Source: Erigeron canadensis (lineage: Eukaryota > Streptophyta > Magnoliopsida > Asterales > Asteraceae). From it: a stretch of 64,000 nt of DNA. The stretch is from contig NC_057768.1 of NCBI RefSeq assembly GCF_010389155.1, positions 26,979,966 to 27,043,965 on the forward strand. The letters run 5' to 3'. Position numbers and translations under genes: made by a program. Below the pieces are notes generated by a model. That model saw nothing but the letters and a program-made list of their open reading frames with translations. It was not told the DNA's origin and did not search any database. Positions 23,852 to 35,964 of the stretch are shown here, piece by piece. The first letter of the stretch is position 1, and each line of letters begins with the position of its first letter.

Positions 23852-25309
23852 CTTCTCTAATAATATAACTAAAAGAGGGGGTTGGGGGTACACTTGGCAC
23901 CCCTAATTCTCCTCTTAGAGTCTAATTCTCCCTCCTTATTAATCCTCTAATTTTTTTAATATTAATCTAAATTAATTTACACTTTTGGTTTTCCATCACC
24001 AATTTACTTTAATCCCAATCTAAAATAATTAATTTACACTTTTTGGTTTCCCATCACCAATTTACACTTTGACTCAATTTAAAAATAATTAACTCACACT
24101 TTTTTATTTTTCATCACTACTTTACACTTTAACCCAATTTAAAAATAACTAATTATACTTTTTGGTTTTCCATCACCAATTTACACTTAAAAATAATTAA
24201 TTTACACTTTTTGGTTTCCCATCACCAATTTACAATTTCACCCAATTTTAAAATAATTAATTTACACTTTTCGATTTTATTACAAGAAGGGTATTTCTTT
24301 TTATATACTTTGTACATAATTAATCATTATTATTATTTTTTTAACATTGAATTTTTATGTTATTTTTATTATTATTTCTTTTAATTTAGTTTGTTATCCA
24401 TTATATGTTCGTTATGATTTCTTCTTCAATAACAAAAAATATAACCACAAATTAATTTACACTTTTCGGTTTTATTGGTAATTTATAATATAATTCACGT
24501 ACGACAACAAAAAAAAGAAGCTACAATCAACTACAAAAACGGTTTTTCTTTTTATATACTTTGCACATAATTAATCATTATTATTAATTTTTAACATTGA
24601 ATTCTTATGTTATTGTTATTATTATTTCTTTTAATTTAGTTTGTTGACCATTATAGGTTCGTTATGGTTTCTTCTTCAATAACAAAAAATATGACCACAT
24701 TAGATCATCAAGAAGATCTTAAGCCAACACATGTTAACCATCATTTACGACTTCGTGTTGTGCATGTATGGACTGTTTCGGAATGAAACAACTTGAAGAA
24801 AAATCAAAACATTCGAGATGGTATTTGTTGATAAATTGGTATGTATTTTTCAAATTATATAGTTTATACTTTTAAAATATAAGAAACTTTAAATTTTTTA
24901 TTTAACTAAAGTTGGAAAAATAAATGGGTAAATTGAAATCAATATTTATATGAAGTTAATTTTCATATGTTTCTTCTTTAGCTTTCGTATTAATTAAGTT
25001 GTGATATATGACTTAACTAATCTAAATATTATATATTAAATTTTTTTATTTGTAACCTATATTAACTCTTAGAATTTACGATTATATCTTTCTATAATCT
25101 TTTAGATATAAAGTCTAAATTTACTATGAGTAGGTTCCTGATTACTTTAATATATTAACTTTGATTATTTTGATTTTGTTTTAAAGTAGCTCATTAATGG
25201 TGTATACTCAAGAATTTTGGTATCTATTTAATATATTTGAATTTGAATTTTTTATTTTTGATTAATATATTTTGAGACTACCCGTTCATTGGACGGGCCT
25301 GAACACTAG
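23851..25309 (+). mobile_element. Helitron of 1.46 kb with internal minisatellite
   Basis: 5' TCTTCTCTAATAATATAACT after (AAT)n. 3' hairpin CCCGTtcattggACGGG, then 'cctgaacactag' before t. It contains a repeat array (23966-24262) and a duplicated pair of segments around 24340 and 24580 ('attattatttcttttaattt'). No gene seen. Confidence 0.65.
23966..24262 (+). repeat. Minisatellite, about 50-60-bp units
   Basis: Five to six imperfect units built on 'attaatttacacttt', 'ggttttccatcaccaattta' and 'cccaatttaaaaata'. Unit length varies because of internal deletions. Confidence 0.75.
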
Positions 25310-25419
25310 TAATAATATATCGATGGATACATGTGCAATCGTGTAGACTGTATGATACCAAAAGTCATTATGATTAACTTTTCCCAAAAACTTTTTCCCC
25401 TGTAAAATAATAATAATAA

Positions 25420-26139
25420 TCTATCTAATCTAACCTAATCTATTTATCTATCTAATTTTTTTATTATTATACTAAAATACAGTTGCTCTAATGACTTATC
25501 GACCAATCACAGTTCTTGATTTATTAAAGTTGACTTTTGTTTTCAATTTTGACTTTAATTTATTATTTTTTTTCCATCACAAATTTATACTTTTTACCCA
25601 TTAATTTTAATAGAATATTAAAAAAAAGAATAGCTAATATATATCCGATACAATGATAACGAATATTAATTCAATAGAATAATAACTAATATATATCCAA
25701 TAGAATAATAACAAATATATATCTAATAATATGTTCTATCATATAAATATAAAATTAACTAATTAAGAACAAATAAAAATTTAATGTTTTAAGAGTAATT
25801 GTACTATTATTTTTTATTGAATTTTTTTTATTTATAATTAAATCATATAAAAATATAGTTATGATTTTTTAATGTTCAAATATCGCTAATTATGTCAAAA
25901 TTTATAAGTTTGATGAACATATTAAATTTTGTAATATTCAAATATCGCTAAGCATGTGATAATAAACAACTTTGATGAATATATTTTTTGAATAAAATTT
26001 CAATATAAAAGTCAAAGTGTTGATATATAAATCAAGTTTTCATTACTAAAATAATATATTAATTTTTAAATTTTAATAAATTAACATACAATATTGATAA
26101 CGTCGTAAGCTGCGTATTAGACACGGGCCTAAAATCTAG
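25420..26139 (+). mobile_element. Helitron in (AAT)n tract
   Basis: Starts TCTATCTAATCTAACC after a (AAT)n run at 25405-25419. Ends with 'gctgcgtattagacacgggcctaaaatctag' before t. 720 bp, non-coding. Confidence 0.55.
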
Positions 26140-27515
26140 TATATACTATAAAACAGTTGAACCAATGACTTATTAACCAATCAAATTACTCAATTTTATT
26201 AAATTAACTTTCGCTTATGTCATCATTTAATTTAAGTAGAAATTAAATATCTTAATAACCATTATCCAAATATATTATTATATATTAATATTTATTAATA
26301 AGCAAAACTAATATAATAGTTAAACTTTGAACCCCAAAAAAAAAAGTTTTAAAAAATCATATGTTGATTTTTTTTTTAAATAAACAAAAAAGTGTAAATT
26401 AATCCAACTTTTTTTACAAATTAATATAAATACTAATATAATAATATATTTGGATAGTGATTATTAAGATTTTTAATTTGTAGTTTATCTAAATGATGAC
26501 ATAAGCTAGAATCAATCTAATGAAATTAAGCGTGTAACACCTCGCCTTACCACAACACAATATTGTCCGCTTTGTTTCTGGTTGCCCACAGGGTCACCCA
26601 TAAGGAATTGCTGCCGCCCGAACACGCTTTACTGTGGAGTTCTCTCATCCACAACCAATGCGCTCAAAGCGCGTTGTGTTATATGAGACCATTGATATTA
26701 CTTATAGCTAGCATCCCCTTGTATGTTAGTGATGTATGCTTTCACACCTCCTCAACACAACTCAACGTCCTCGTTGAGTTATGCCAGTGCGTCATACACT
26801 CCTAACAATCCCAAGGGTTGCTCTGATACCACTTGTAACACCCCGCCTTACCACAACTCAATATTTTCTGCTTTGCACGCAGGCTCACTGCTTTGTTTCT
26901 GGGTTGCTCGGGCAAACTTCCCAGAAGGGTCACCCATTTAGCATTGCTTCCGCCCAAGCACGCTTAACTGTAGAGTTCTCTTCTCATGCACAACCAATAC
27001 GCCCAAAACGCGTTGTGTTATGTAAGACCCTTCTAGGAAGTTATCCCGGGCAACTAGAAACAAAGCCGTGAGCCTGCGGGCAAATCGGACAATAATATGT
27101 TATGGTAAGGCGGGGTGTTACAAGTGGTATTAGAGCAACCCTTGGGATTGTCGGGAGTGTATGGTGCACTTGCATAACTCAACGAGGACGTTGAGTTGTG
27201 TTGGGGGGAGGGGGTGGGGTGTGAAAGCATACATCGCTGACATACAAGAGAGATCTTGGCTATAAGTAATATCATTGGTCTTATATAACACAACGCTTTT
27301 GGGGTGTATTGGCTGTGGATGAAAGGAGAACTCCATAGTTAAGCGTGCTCGGGAGGCAGCAATGCCAAATGGGTAACTATTCTATGAAGTTTTCCCGGGC
27401 AACCGAAAACAAAGTCGTGAGCCTACGAGCAAATCGGACAATATTGTGTTGCGGTAAAGTGGGATGTTACAAAGCAATTTAATTAGTTCAACTGTCTCAT
27501 AATATATATTAAAAT
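26135..27515. repeat. Inverted pair of Helitron 5' ends, one split by a TRIM-like element
   Basis: 26135 onward (TCTAGTATATACTATAAAAC, 'gttgaaccaatgac') is the 5' end of the 15810 family on +. Sequence approaching 27515 is the same 5' end on -, interrupted at 26531/27472 by the TRIM-like insertion. The two meet tail-to-tail near 26350-26400 with their 3' portions missing. Confidence 0.5.
26532..27471 (+). mobile_element. TRIM-like LTR element with palindromic arms
   Basis: Outer ends TGTAACACCTCGCC and GGGATGTTACA have near-matching 5-bp flanks (aagcg / aagca). The central block 26834-27122 is an LTR-like unit, TGTAACACCCCGCC ... GGCGGGGTGTTACA. It is followed at 27123 by agtggtattagagc, one mismatch from the TGGTATCAGAGC initiator-Met tRNA primer-binding site. 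On the left, at 26819-26833, the exact complement gctctgatacc(act) occurs. The two arms (26532-26833 and 27123-27471) are inverted copies of each other. Open frames here are by-products of repeat sequence. Confidence 0.6.
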
Positions 27516-27681
27516 AAGATTAAGATTAGTCGAATAGACGGGTTAAATGTCCTGAAGCAATTATTATTTAGATATATGTATATTTGAAAAGGGGACACGT
27601 AGCCCCGACCCATCCAGTTAGACTATCAACCTGACCCACCTAGCTTGCCAACTCTATGTTTTATCAGATTCCATTTATTAA

Positions 27682-28063
27682 GGCCATCTCCAATTGAGAT
27701 CCCATGCCAGTTTGCACACTGGGTAGCACACCGACCACCAATATGCCTCCATTGGAGCTTCAAAATGCCGTCCAATTTGTTCAATCAAAATGCTTGGTAG
27801 CATACTGTAGGCATTCTCATTTAGTGGGCCTTTGATATTTTTTTTATTATTTTTTCTCATTTGACCACTAGCGAATTGTGCTTTATTGGACTTTTTATTA
27901 CAATATTTTCTTTAGCTAATGTACAAGCAAATTGGATTTTGGTATATTGAATTGGAGGCAAAATAAGTTCAATGTGTTTGTTAATGTGCTATAACATTTT
28001 GCTAACGTGTTGCTAAGATGGCCAGTATTTTTGGGCATTTTATAACTACCATTGTAGATGGCC
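27682..28063. mobile_element. PIF/Harbinger (Tourist-like) MITE
   Basis: Inverted ends GGCCATCTCCAAT and ATTGTAGATGGCC, flanked on both sides by taa, matching the TWA target of Harbinger elements. 382 bp, non-coding, 260 bp downstream of the TMEM135-like stop codon. Confidence 0.75.
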
Positions 28064-28323
28064 TAAGATACCTCAAAGTTATAGCATAAGCACAATCTAA
28101 ATTTAGTAATAAATAAATAAAGTTATTTGTCCAGTGTCATTAAACCCCAATTTCAATGTCCAATATACAAAATCCCTATTTCCTATTTCCTATTTCCTAT
28201 TTCATTAGTTAAGAAACAATGCGTACAACATGATTTCTATTATCAACACAAAAAATAAAAGTAAAAATCAAATACTATTGTATTACCTGCAATTCATGCA
28301 TCACTACAAAGCATATAAAGTTA

Positions 28324-31300
28324 TCAATTTGTATCGTTCTTTTTTCGTGGGGTTGCATCATGTGGAGGAATGGGCACACCGAACACCCAGTCAAGCACGT
28401 TCAAATATTTAGATCGGAAAACTTCTCTTTCAATGGCGTAACAATGCATTATGACCGCTGTTGAAATGCTGAATATTAACACATCCACTCTTTTCAAGTT
28501 CTTTAAATGGGGCATGTAACCTGCATCGGACATGGTTGTGAAAAAACTCTCAATCGCCCGAGCAAGGCAGTAGAGTGAGATTTCTATTCTCCTGCTCTTC
28601 TTCTCAATTGCCAATGCAAGACCGGTTGGGAACTGCAGAAGAATACAAGTTTTACCTCAAAACACAAGTAAATAAAAGAAAATAAAGGTGCCGGTTAATC
28701 AAAGTTGGTGGGTTGAAACAACTGCTAATGAAGAAAATGAGCAAGTGGTATTACCGTGCCCAATGCTAACATGGTGATGTTACATCTCTTAAAAATCCTA
28801 AAGAGGAAGCATGTCCAGATCCTGAGAAGCAATAGCACCATCATCCAAATCAATAAATCATACATATACATTCTGAAACAAAAGAGCTGGAAAAAAGAAC
28901 TATTCGGAGGCATTTCACGATTAAAAATGTATCAGATCATATTCAGCTCTGTTTCATAAGGGACCAACACAATAAAAAAAAAATGAATCCCGGAGCCTAT
29001 ATCTTACAATGTTGGGTAAGAAATTTGATTATACTAGAAACTGGAGAGGTAGTGTACCGGGCCAAAAATTAGCAAGAAACAGTTGAAGGTTTAGTGATTA
29101 GTAGGGCAAAAACGGCAGGGTCAGGTGGTGGGCCAAAACGAGTAATACGGCTATGGTTTTTCCTAAAAAGAATATATCCCAATTTCTGTACATGCAAATA
29201 TGCGGTAAATAGTTTGTGCATGAGATTTTAGACCCGTGTCCAACACTGGACACGGGGTTTATGATATTATCAATATTAGATTTTCATACATTTAAGTCAT
29301 AAAAGCTTATAATTTTGAAAATATACGGTTCCAAGTGTTATACTTTGCAAGTTGTAGTACCATAATCACAGGTTTGTCACTTTCATTATTAGTCGAGACA
29401 TATTGATGGAATTGCTTGCCGTAGTCATTTCACAAGGCACATGCTATAATAATTTCTCTATCATAGAATTTTTTGAAACCAGTTTTACTCATAATGTGAT
29501 ATTATTATGAAAGATAATTAAAAATTAAAATATAAACATACTTGTGATCCTGTATTTGATCATGATGCAGGCTAGGTTTATTTCCAATCATCTGTTCTAT
29601 GATCATTAGATAACAATTATGATTGTTTTCATATTCTTTGATAACAATTAGGACTCTTGATTTGAGTGACAATTGTAACTTTAAAAATTAATACACAAAG
29701 CTAATATATAAAAAATTAAAGGATAAAATTATGTACCTTTTTTATTGAGAGATCGATTATGTTGAAATTTTTTTAATTAATTAAATGATTGTAAACTTAA
29801 AAAGATTCTATCAAGTTGATGGCTAAAAATAAGTATAAATCAAGTATTCATGGCTAAAAAGTGTAAATTATGGATGGAAAACAAAAAAGTGTAAATTAAT
29901 GAGACTTTTTCTACAAATTAATATAAATACTAATAAAATAATATATTTGGATAATGATTATTAGGATTTTTAATTTATAGTTTATCTACATGATGCATAA
30001 GCGAGAGCTAATTGATAAAATCAAACGATTTGATTGGTTAATAAGTCATTAGTTCAATTGTCTTATAGTAGATATTAAGATTACATATGAAAGCAAAACA
30101 TATACTCTGTAGATTACGATAACTAAGCTTCAAGATTTAGGATTGGATTCATAAGAGATGTCGTGTAACTAATATTATTATAACAAAAATTATAATTAGA
30201 TATACATAAATTAAGCAAATTTGATGGTTTATTTGTAATTCTTTGTTGTTATATGGTTTATTACGTAGTTAAATTTTAAACTTTCATAAACTGGGCTTTC
30301 GATTGGTGAACTGAATTTTAGGCCAACTGTCTTTTATTAAGATAAAGATTAGTGAGATAGCATACAAACCACAAGTCATTTCACAAACCAAACTGACAAC
30401 AAATTTATACCGAGACTTGTAAGACAGATGGCTAATGAATGGACTTCATTAGTTGGTCATACTATATCATAGATACTATTGGAGGTTAGGGCTCGTATAG
30501 GTTATGTGAACTTGAGGTTATCAATGTGGATTTTACAAGGAGATAATTAACAGGCAATCATATTTCCGTAATGTAATAGTATTATCTATCAACAATTTGA
30601 CTGATAAAAACTTCTACCCTATTTCAAATTTTCAATTGCAATCTTTTACATATAAACAGCAGAGAAAATGAAGTGTGTATTAACTGAAGCTCACCAGGCA
30701 GAGGTACAGTATGTAGAGAGGAACAAGCTTGATCTTGCGGTACCAAAAAGACCTTTAGCTAATATTGTGAAAGGCCTGCATCAGGTATATAATAACTAGT
30801 TTATATCAAGACACGTCTGGCTCCGATTAATAGATTACTGTGTGGGGTTGGTCAAATATATAAGTGAAACACATAACCTCATCTATAGACTATAGCAGAG
30901 AAAGAAACAGATTTTGTTACCGTTTTCCTAGTCCCTGTCGATGTACTATAAGTGCAGGAATCAGATAAACTGGAAGATAAACTGGTACTGCTCTTTTGTA
31001 TGCTTGGAGAAAGAATGAAAACGCATGCCAACTACATGATTGATTTTCATGTACAATCTACAAAATCCATATTTTATGTTTAGTTATCAAAGCGTACAGG
31101 TCCACGATACGCTTCATCCAACAGTTACAAAAATATTGAAAGATAAAATTCAAAAAATTACGTTTTTCAGCAAATAGAAGTATATTTATAAAAGGCATAC
31201 CGAACAGGGAACTTTCATTTGAGGATCGAGTATGACATCAACACCCGTGCTCTTGTAGTACTTCTGTATCTGCTCTAGATTAGTAAAAGGCATGCCACAA

Positions 31301-32705
31301 GCAATGTCTTTAACACCTTGAAGGATGACTGGGTCCTTTCCACCATGTTTATTTAGAAATGATTTGTACGAAAGAGGCAAGCTATCCTGATTTAGTATGT
31401 ATGCACACCTGGGAAACCACATTGTTACAATCATTAGAAATCTGAAATTTTTTTATATAGTTTCAATTTCCTAACAATGGCTGTATCATTTCTGTATTAC
31501 ACCTGTATGATCATAGATAACATGCCCAACATGAATTCAATCGAGTAATGGAACATCACATTACAAAATACCCGTTGGATGATATGTATATGATCAAAGA
31601 AACATACTTCCACATCAACAATAAGGTCTGAACCTTCCAAAGAGTTGAATGACTTTGTATTACTTTTTTCCAGTTTAAAAGTCTATAAAACATCAGTCTA
31701 TCCTTTAGATAGTTGGCAACATAAAACAGTTTCCACCACTAAAAAGGAAATCTTGTTCCTCATCTCAATCTTCAGCAACCTACCAACCTCTTATCACAAC
31801 TCACCTAACCGATCCATAATACAGCAGTAACTTTTACCCATTTACTTGTAAATTGGTTGGTTTGGATTGAGTTTCATCTCAGACAGGTCAAATCATAAAG
31901 TTTGTAAAACAAATGGCCTTTTACTAAGGTATGTGCCATATAAGTCGAATGATAAACAGGTTGAATGTCTGCCCGAAGTTACTTATTAATGCATTTAACC
32001 TCCCAAATTTTGTTGTAATCAATTTAATATGCTATTTCTGTAATCACAGTTATCCCGGCAATTATTGTTGTCTACTTATATATATATGTATGTATATATA
32101 TATATATAGGGTAGGGTGACTATCAAATGAGAACCAAATTAAAATGAGAACAACTAAGAAAACTTAAAAACGACATTTTGATGCATTAAAAGTCCATAAA
32201 ATTGACATAGTGCATAACTAATTATCATTATTTAAGTGTTTAACAACACATTGATCTGTCAAAATCGAAAAAATCACGTTTTTTGTTGGATGCATCATTT
32301 TGATGAATATGCATCCAAGATGGATGCACAAAACAAAAAACGTGATTTTTTCGATTTTGACGGATCAATGTGTTGTTAAACACTTAAATAATGATAATTA
32401 GTAATGCACTATGTTAGTTTTATGGACTTTTAATGCATCAAAATGATGTTTTTAAGTGTTCTCACCGTTCTTATTTTAAAAGTGTTCTCACCGGAGTGTT
32501 ACCCTATAGGGTAAGTATATATATATATAGGGTAAGGTTCAATTGAGAACCATTCACATATGAACATAGATAATATTAAGTATAATTTGATTTGTTCATA
32601 TGTGAATGAATATATTCACATATAGCTATCACATATGAACATCAAGTTATAATATAGTGGTTCTCATGGTTCTTCCAATTTAAATGGTTCTCACATGAAC
32701 CTTTA

Positions 32706-32739
<34 letters not shown>

Positions 32740-35352
32740 AAAGAGGGATATGGAACTCCAACCCATCCGGTTAGACTATCAGCCTGGCCTACTTATCTTG
32801 CCAACTCTGCAATTTATCAGATTCTACTCATAAGATACCCCAAAGTTATAGCAATATAGCTTCCTAGAGTGAACTTTTGATCTGTGTGATTACTTTAAAG
32901 CTTGGTACTAAATATAAAAAAGAAAATTAAGCTTGATATGGGAGAAGCATCCACATACAATATTTGCATAGAAGAGAGACACATAAGGAATAGGTCTCCA
33001 TGGGCCCACGTAAGAGGTTTACAAATGGTTCCAAATCGCTTGCTCTTTATTCCACAACGTGATGCCAAGACAGCTGCACGCATAAGGATATAGACAGCCA
33101 AGCTTGTATGTTGTGTCTTGAATCCAGTGAGGAGCATTGAAGGTCCAGCTATTAACCCTGCTAATAAAGCCCTCCATCTTGCTGTTCTGTACATCATTAA
33201 GGATTGAAAGTCAAGAAACAGAAAATGACATGAAACCAACAATTTAATTGACAATCACAGCCCACAGTATTTGTATATAATCACCATAACACTATAGTTT
33301 GCTTTAGAGCTATTAGATGGATTCATGTTATACAAATTGGTGATATAAAACTAATTTAGAGATGAAAATGAAGATATAAAAGTACTTTTTTTAAATAGGC
33401 AATAGCTTAAAAATACTTAAAGACACAGTCAGTGGCAAATACTCCTAAGAAATACAGGAAAGGGGAGAGGAACATGCCTCTGGTGTCCTCCCAAAGCGGC
33501 TATTAACTCATCAACTGAAACAAAAGTCCCAGCAAAAGTGCCAAGGAAGAGACCATATCTGACTGTCTCTTTCAGTGCCAAAACCAAATCCTGACCACCT
33601 GAAGCCATTTGTACCTTCCTGAACCAAAAATATAAATATGTAAAGGTTGTATAGATGACCAATATTCCCTTACTAACTTGTATCAAAATAATCAACATAC
33701 AGGCTTCAGATAAACTGTACGCTTTACCCTTCTACTGAATATGTCAACGATTGAGGTCATTTCTAACAATACAATAGAAGGAATATATAAGTAATAAAAC
33801 ACCATCCAAATTCTCAGAAAAAAAAACAGATGTTTCCAACGTAGTCATTTTTCACATTGACAACATTAATACCAAGTTCATATCCAACAAACAGCAATAC
33901 TTTTAATCTATTACGAGTACTAAACTTGCAAAGTTATTGCAGCTATTTCAAAAACATACAGATTTCCCTGTATTCTACTTATCTAAAGTATAAATAAAAT
34001 TATAATCTTCACATATGTAACCTAAGTAAAACTAGATAAGCAGTAAAAAACCGCCCCTCAAATTCTTAAAAACCAAACAGCATTTCATTTCCCTATAATG
34101 CCGTTTACTTGCGTCAATAGCAAATGAACCTTACACAAGCAATGATCCCATCCCAGGAAATGGAAGTTTACAGAATTAGTACTAAGGAGATGGAACTTTA
34201 CACATCAAGTAACATAAAGAATGCATCGGAAATCTTCTTATTGTAACAAGATTTCACAAAGTATCCATAGAATGTAAAGGTAATTTCTTTGCAGGTGATT
34301 AAAATTATAGTAAAAAATAATATCCTCCATTCAAAAGATCTACACTTCGAATTTCTAAAATCAATCCAAGTACTTCCAATACATAAAATTTCGAAACGTT
34401 CTGTAACAACAACTTGCAATAAAGTTTTATTACGCTAACTTATTAACTGTTTCTCTTCTGTTACAAATAGAATCCTCATAAACATTGAAAACCGAACAAC
34501 CATATGTTTGACTTCCTAATTATGTTAACTACATTACTAAACACATTTCCAGAAATTAAAACAAAATATATAATAGTCATCTTAATACTAGAAAAACGAT
34601 TCCTCTTTCGGAGGACCAAATCCTGTACTTTCCAAAAGTTATAACAGCAACGAATATAGAATCACGATAGCTTTAGCCCTGTGTATACACGTATTGGTTC
34701 GATACAAGTTTGTAGACATTTTTTGCTAAACTGAATGAAACAAATGATTCCTATTGGTTTGATACAATTTTTTTTTTTTTTAACATGAAACTAATGAACA
34801 TCTGTAATCAAGTTTCATTTCAGCTTGAAACAAGTTCTGTCATAAATCACACAAAATCATAAACTTAAATTATATATACATTTTTTAACTAAACTGGATG
34901 AAACAAAGGATTCCTATTGGTCAATTGAAGTTCAATTTTATTTTATACATTCTAATATACTCTATCAAATATATATATATATATATATATATATAGATAC
35001 ATAAAAAAAGGACTTACTTAGCGGAAGATAAGGATCGTCTACGGCGTAATCTAGCAAGAATAGCAAAAAGTGACAATCCGCCTTTAATACCAGCTCCGAT
35101 CGCAAATCCTTTAACACTAGCTGTAAATATTCTCCATTTTTTATCATAATCTTCAACTGAAAACGAATCGAAGCTAAGCAAAGCGTATGACGACGATGAC
35201 GTCATCATCCCGTTGCTGCGTCGAATTTTAGTTTTATCTAATTTCTTATTTTTTTCGCATTGCGAGCACGTTTTTTGCTTATCTTCTTCGCCGTCGTTGG
35301 TACAGGTACATCCGTCGCCGGCGGCAGTGAAATCGTTGCCGGACGGCGACAT
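28324..35352 (-). CDS. TMEM135-like / Tim17-superfamily membrane protein, 8 exons
   Basis: Exons in order: 35352-35018, 33618-33478, 33186-32959, 31408-31201, 31057-30921, 30775-30695, 28821-28755, 28632-28324. All phases join to 1506 nt (501 aa). Exon 1 gives a hydrophilic Cys-containing N-terminus, then a Gly-rich span KGFAIGAGIKGGLSLFAILA. Exons 2-3 give YGLFLGTFAGTFVSVDELIA and RWRALLAGLIAGPSML, the Tim17/TMEM135 pattern. Later exons encode SC-containing IVHENQSC, then YLPVYLIPALIVHRQ, GTARSSLFLSTYCTSAW, CFLFRIFKRCN and the C-terminal block YCLARAIESFF ... IMHCYAIEREVFRSKYLNVL. This matches plant proteins annotated as TMEM135 N-terminal-domain proteins; the animal relative is linked to mitochondria and peroxisomes. 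The exact role in plants is unclear to me. The second intron uses a GC donor (AG|GCATGT). A Helitron lies in intron 6 and MITEs in intron 3. Confidence 0.9.
29225..30080 (-). mobile_element. Helitron in intron 6 of the TMEM135-like gene
   Basis: Read on minus it starts at 30080 with TCTTAATATCTACTATAAGA. It ends with the hairpin CGTGTCCAGTGTTGGACACG then 'ggtctaaaatct', where the terminal CTAG has decayed. Collinear with 15810-16491. Same orientation as the host gene. Confidence 0.6.
32109..32504. mobile_element. Long-hairpin MITE, copy 3 of 3, in intron 3 of the TMEM135-like gene
   Basis: Nearly perfect palindrome of about 330 bp centred on 'gcatccaagatggatgc' (about 32318), with outer ends gggta... 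and ...taccc inside (TA)n. The best-preserved member of the family also present at 12530 and 12934. Confidence 0.8.
32530..32707. mobile_element. MITE with GGTTCTCA/TGAGAACC ends
   Basis: Left 'ggtaaggttcaattgagaac', right 'ggttctcacatgaaccttta': inverted. Internal 'cacatatgaaca' appears in both orientations. (TA)n lies on both sides. Confidence 0.6.
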
Positions 35353-35460
35353 GGAGAGTGTGCGGAAAAGAGGGAGATTGGTGACGTGGGATTAAGCGTG
35401 TGTTTGTGCAAGTATTGGGATTAACGAAAGAAGGATGGGAGCAGAGGGAAAAAGTTGTTA
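35353..35460 (-). promoter_or_regulatory. TMEM135-like 5' leader/proximal promoter with ACGT-core box
   Basis: Region immediately upstream of the ATG at 35352. It contains TGACGTGG (35382-35389), an ACGT-core (G/C-box-like) bZIP-type sequence, and a purine-rich leader. Function by position and motif only. Confidence 0.3.
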
Positions 35461-35664
35461 TGCAATTTTGGCTTTATTTGTGGTATGTAAAATGTGGTTG
35501 TTTTGAATTGGAATGTATTTATTGTTTGTTACACCTAAAGAGAAAGTTTTTAATGCAAAAGTGAAGAAAATATATATGGTGCTTGGTTAAAAAGTGATGT
35601 TTTTCATTTTTCTCATGTATTTTACTTGAGTTTTATTTATAGAATATCTATATTTATATCTATA

Positions 35665-35964
35665 TCTATACTCTAATATTATAAAAGTAAAACTTTTTCC
35701 CAAATCTCAAATTAAATTCCAAACTATCAAAAATACCTCTCTGATTTATTCATTAATTTAAATATTTTCACCTAATATATATATAATGTCCTCAATAAAA
35801 TAATTTATAACATAAATCATTCAATTCTTAGAATAACTACACTATCTTCTATAACATCAATTACCTTTACATTTATCACCATTACCGCCCTCGCATGTCA
35901 CCGCCACCACCACCCCGCGCAACTACCACTATCGTCGCCGCATTGCGCATACATATGACTCTAT
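35665..35964 (+). mobile_element. Short Helitron, degenerate 3' end
   Basis: 5' TCTATACTCTAATATTATAA; 3' part 'cgtcgccgcattgcgcatacatatgactcta', where the terminal CTAG has become CTAT. Same family as 20068-20346 and 47890-48197 (CACC/GTCG-rich near the 3' end). Confidence 0.55.

Noticed and set aside
26563..27336. Several overlapping open frames on both strands
   Set aside because: All lie inside the palindromic TRIM-like repeat and mirror each other; no protein family resemblance.
30658..30780. A + strand open frame (QRKMKCVLTEAHQAEV...) and its apparent continuation at about 30959-31082
   Set aside because: They are the exact antisense of TMEM135-like exons 6 and 5 (GTARSSLFLSTYCTSAW and YLPVYLIPALIVHRQ on the minus strand).
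34965..35156. Alternative frame in TMEM135-like exon 1
   Set aside because: Overlaps the well-supported exon in another frame and ends in a (TA)n tract.
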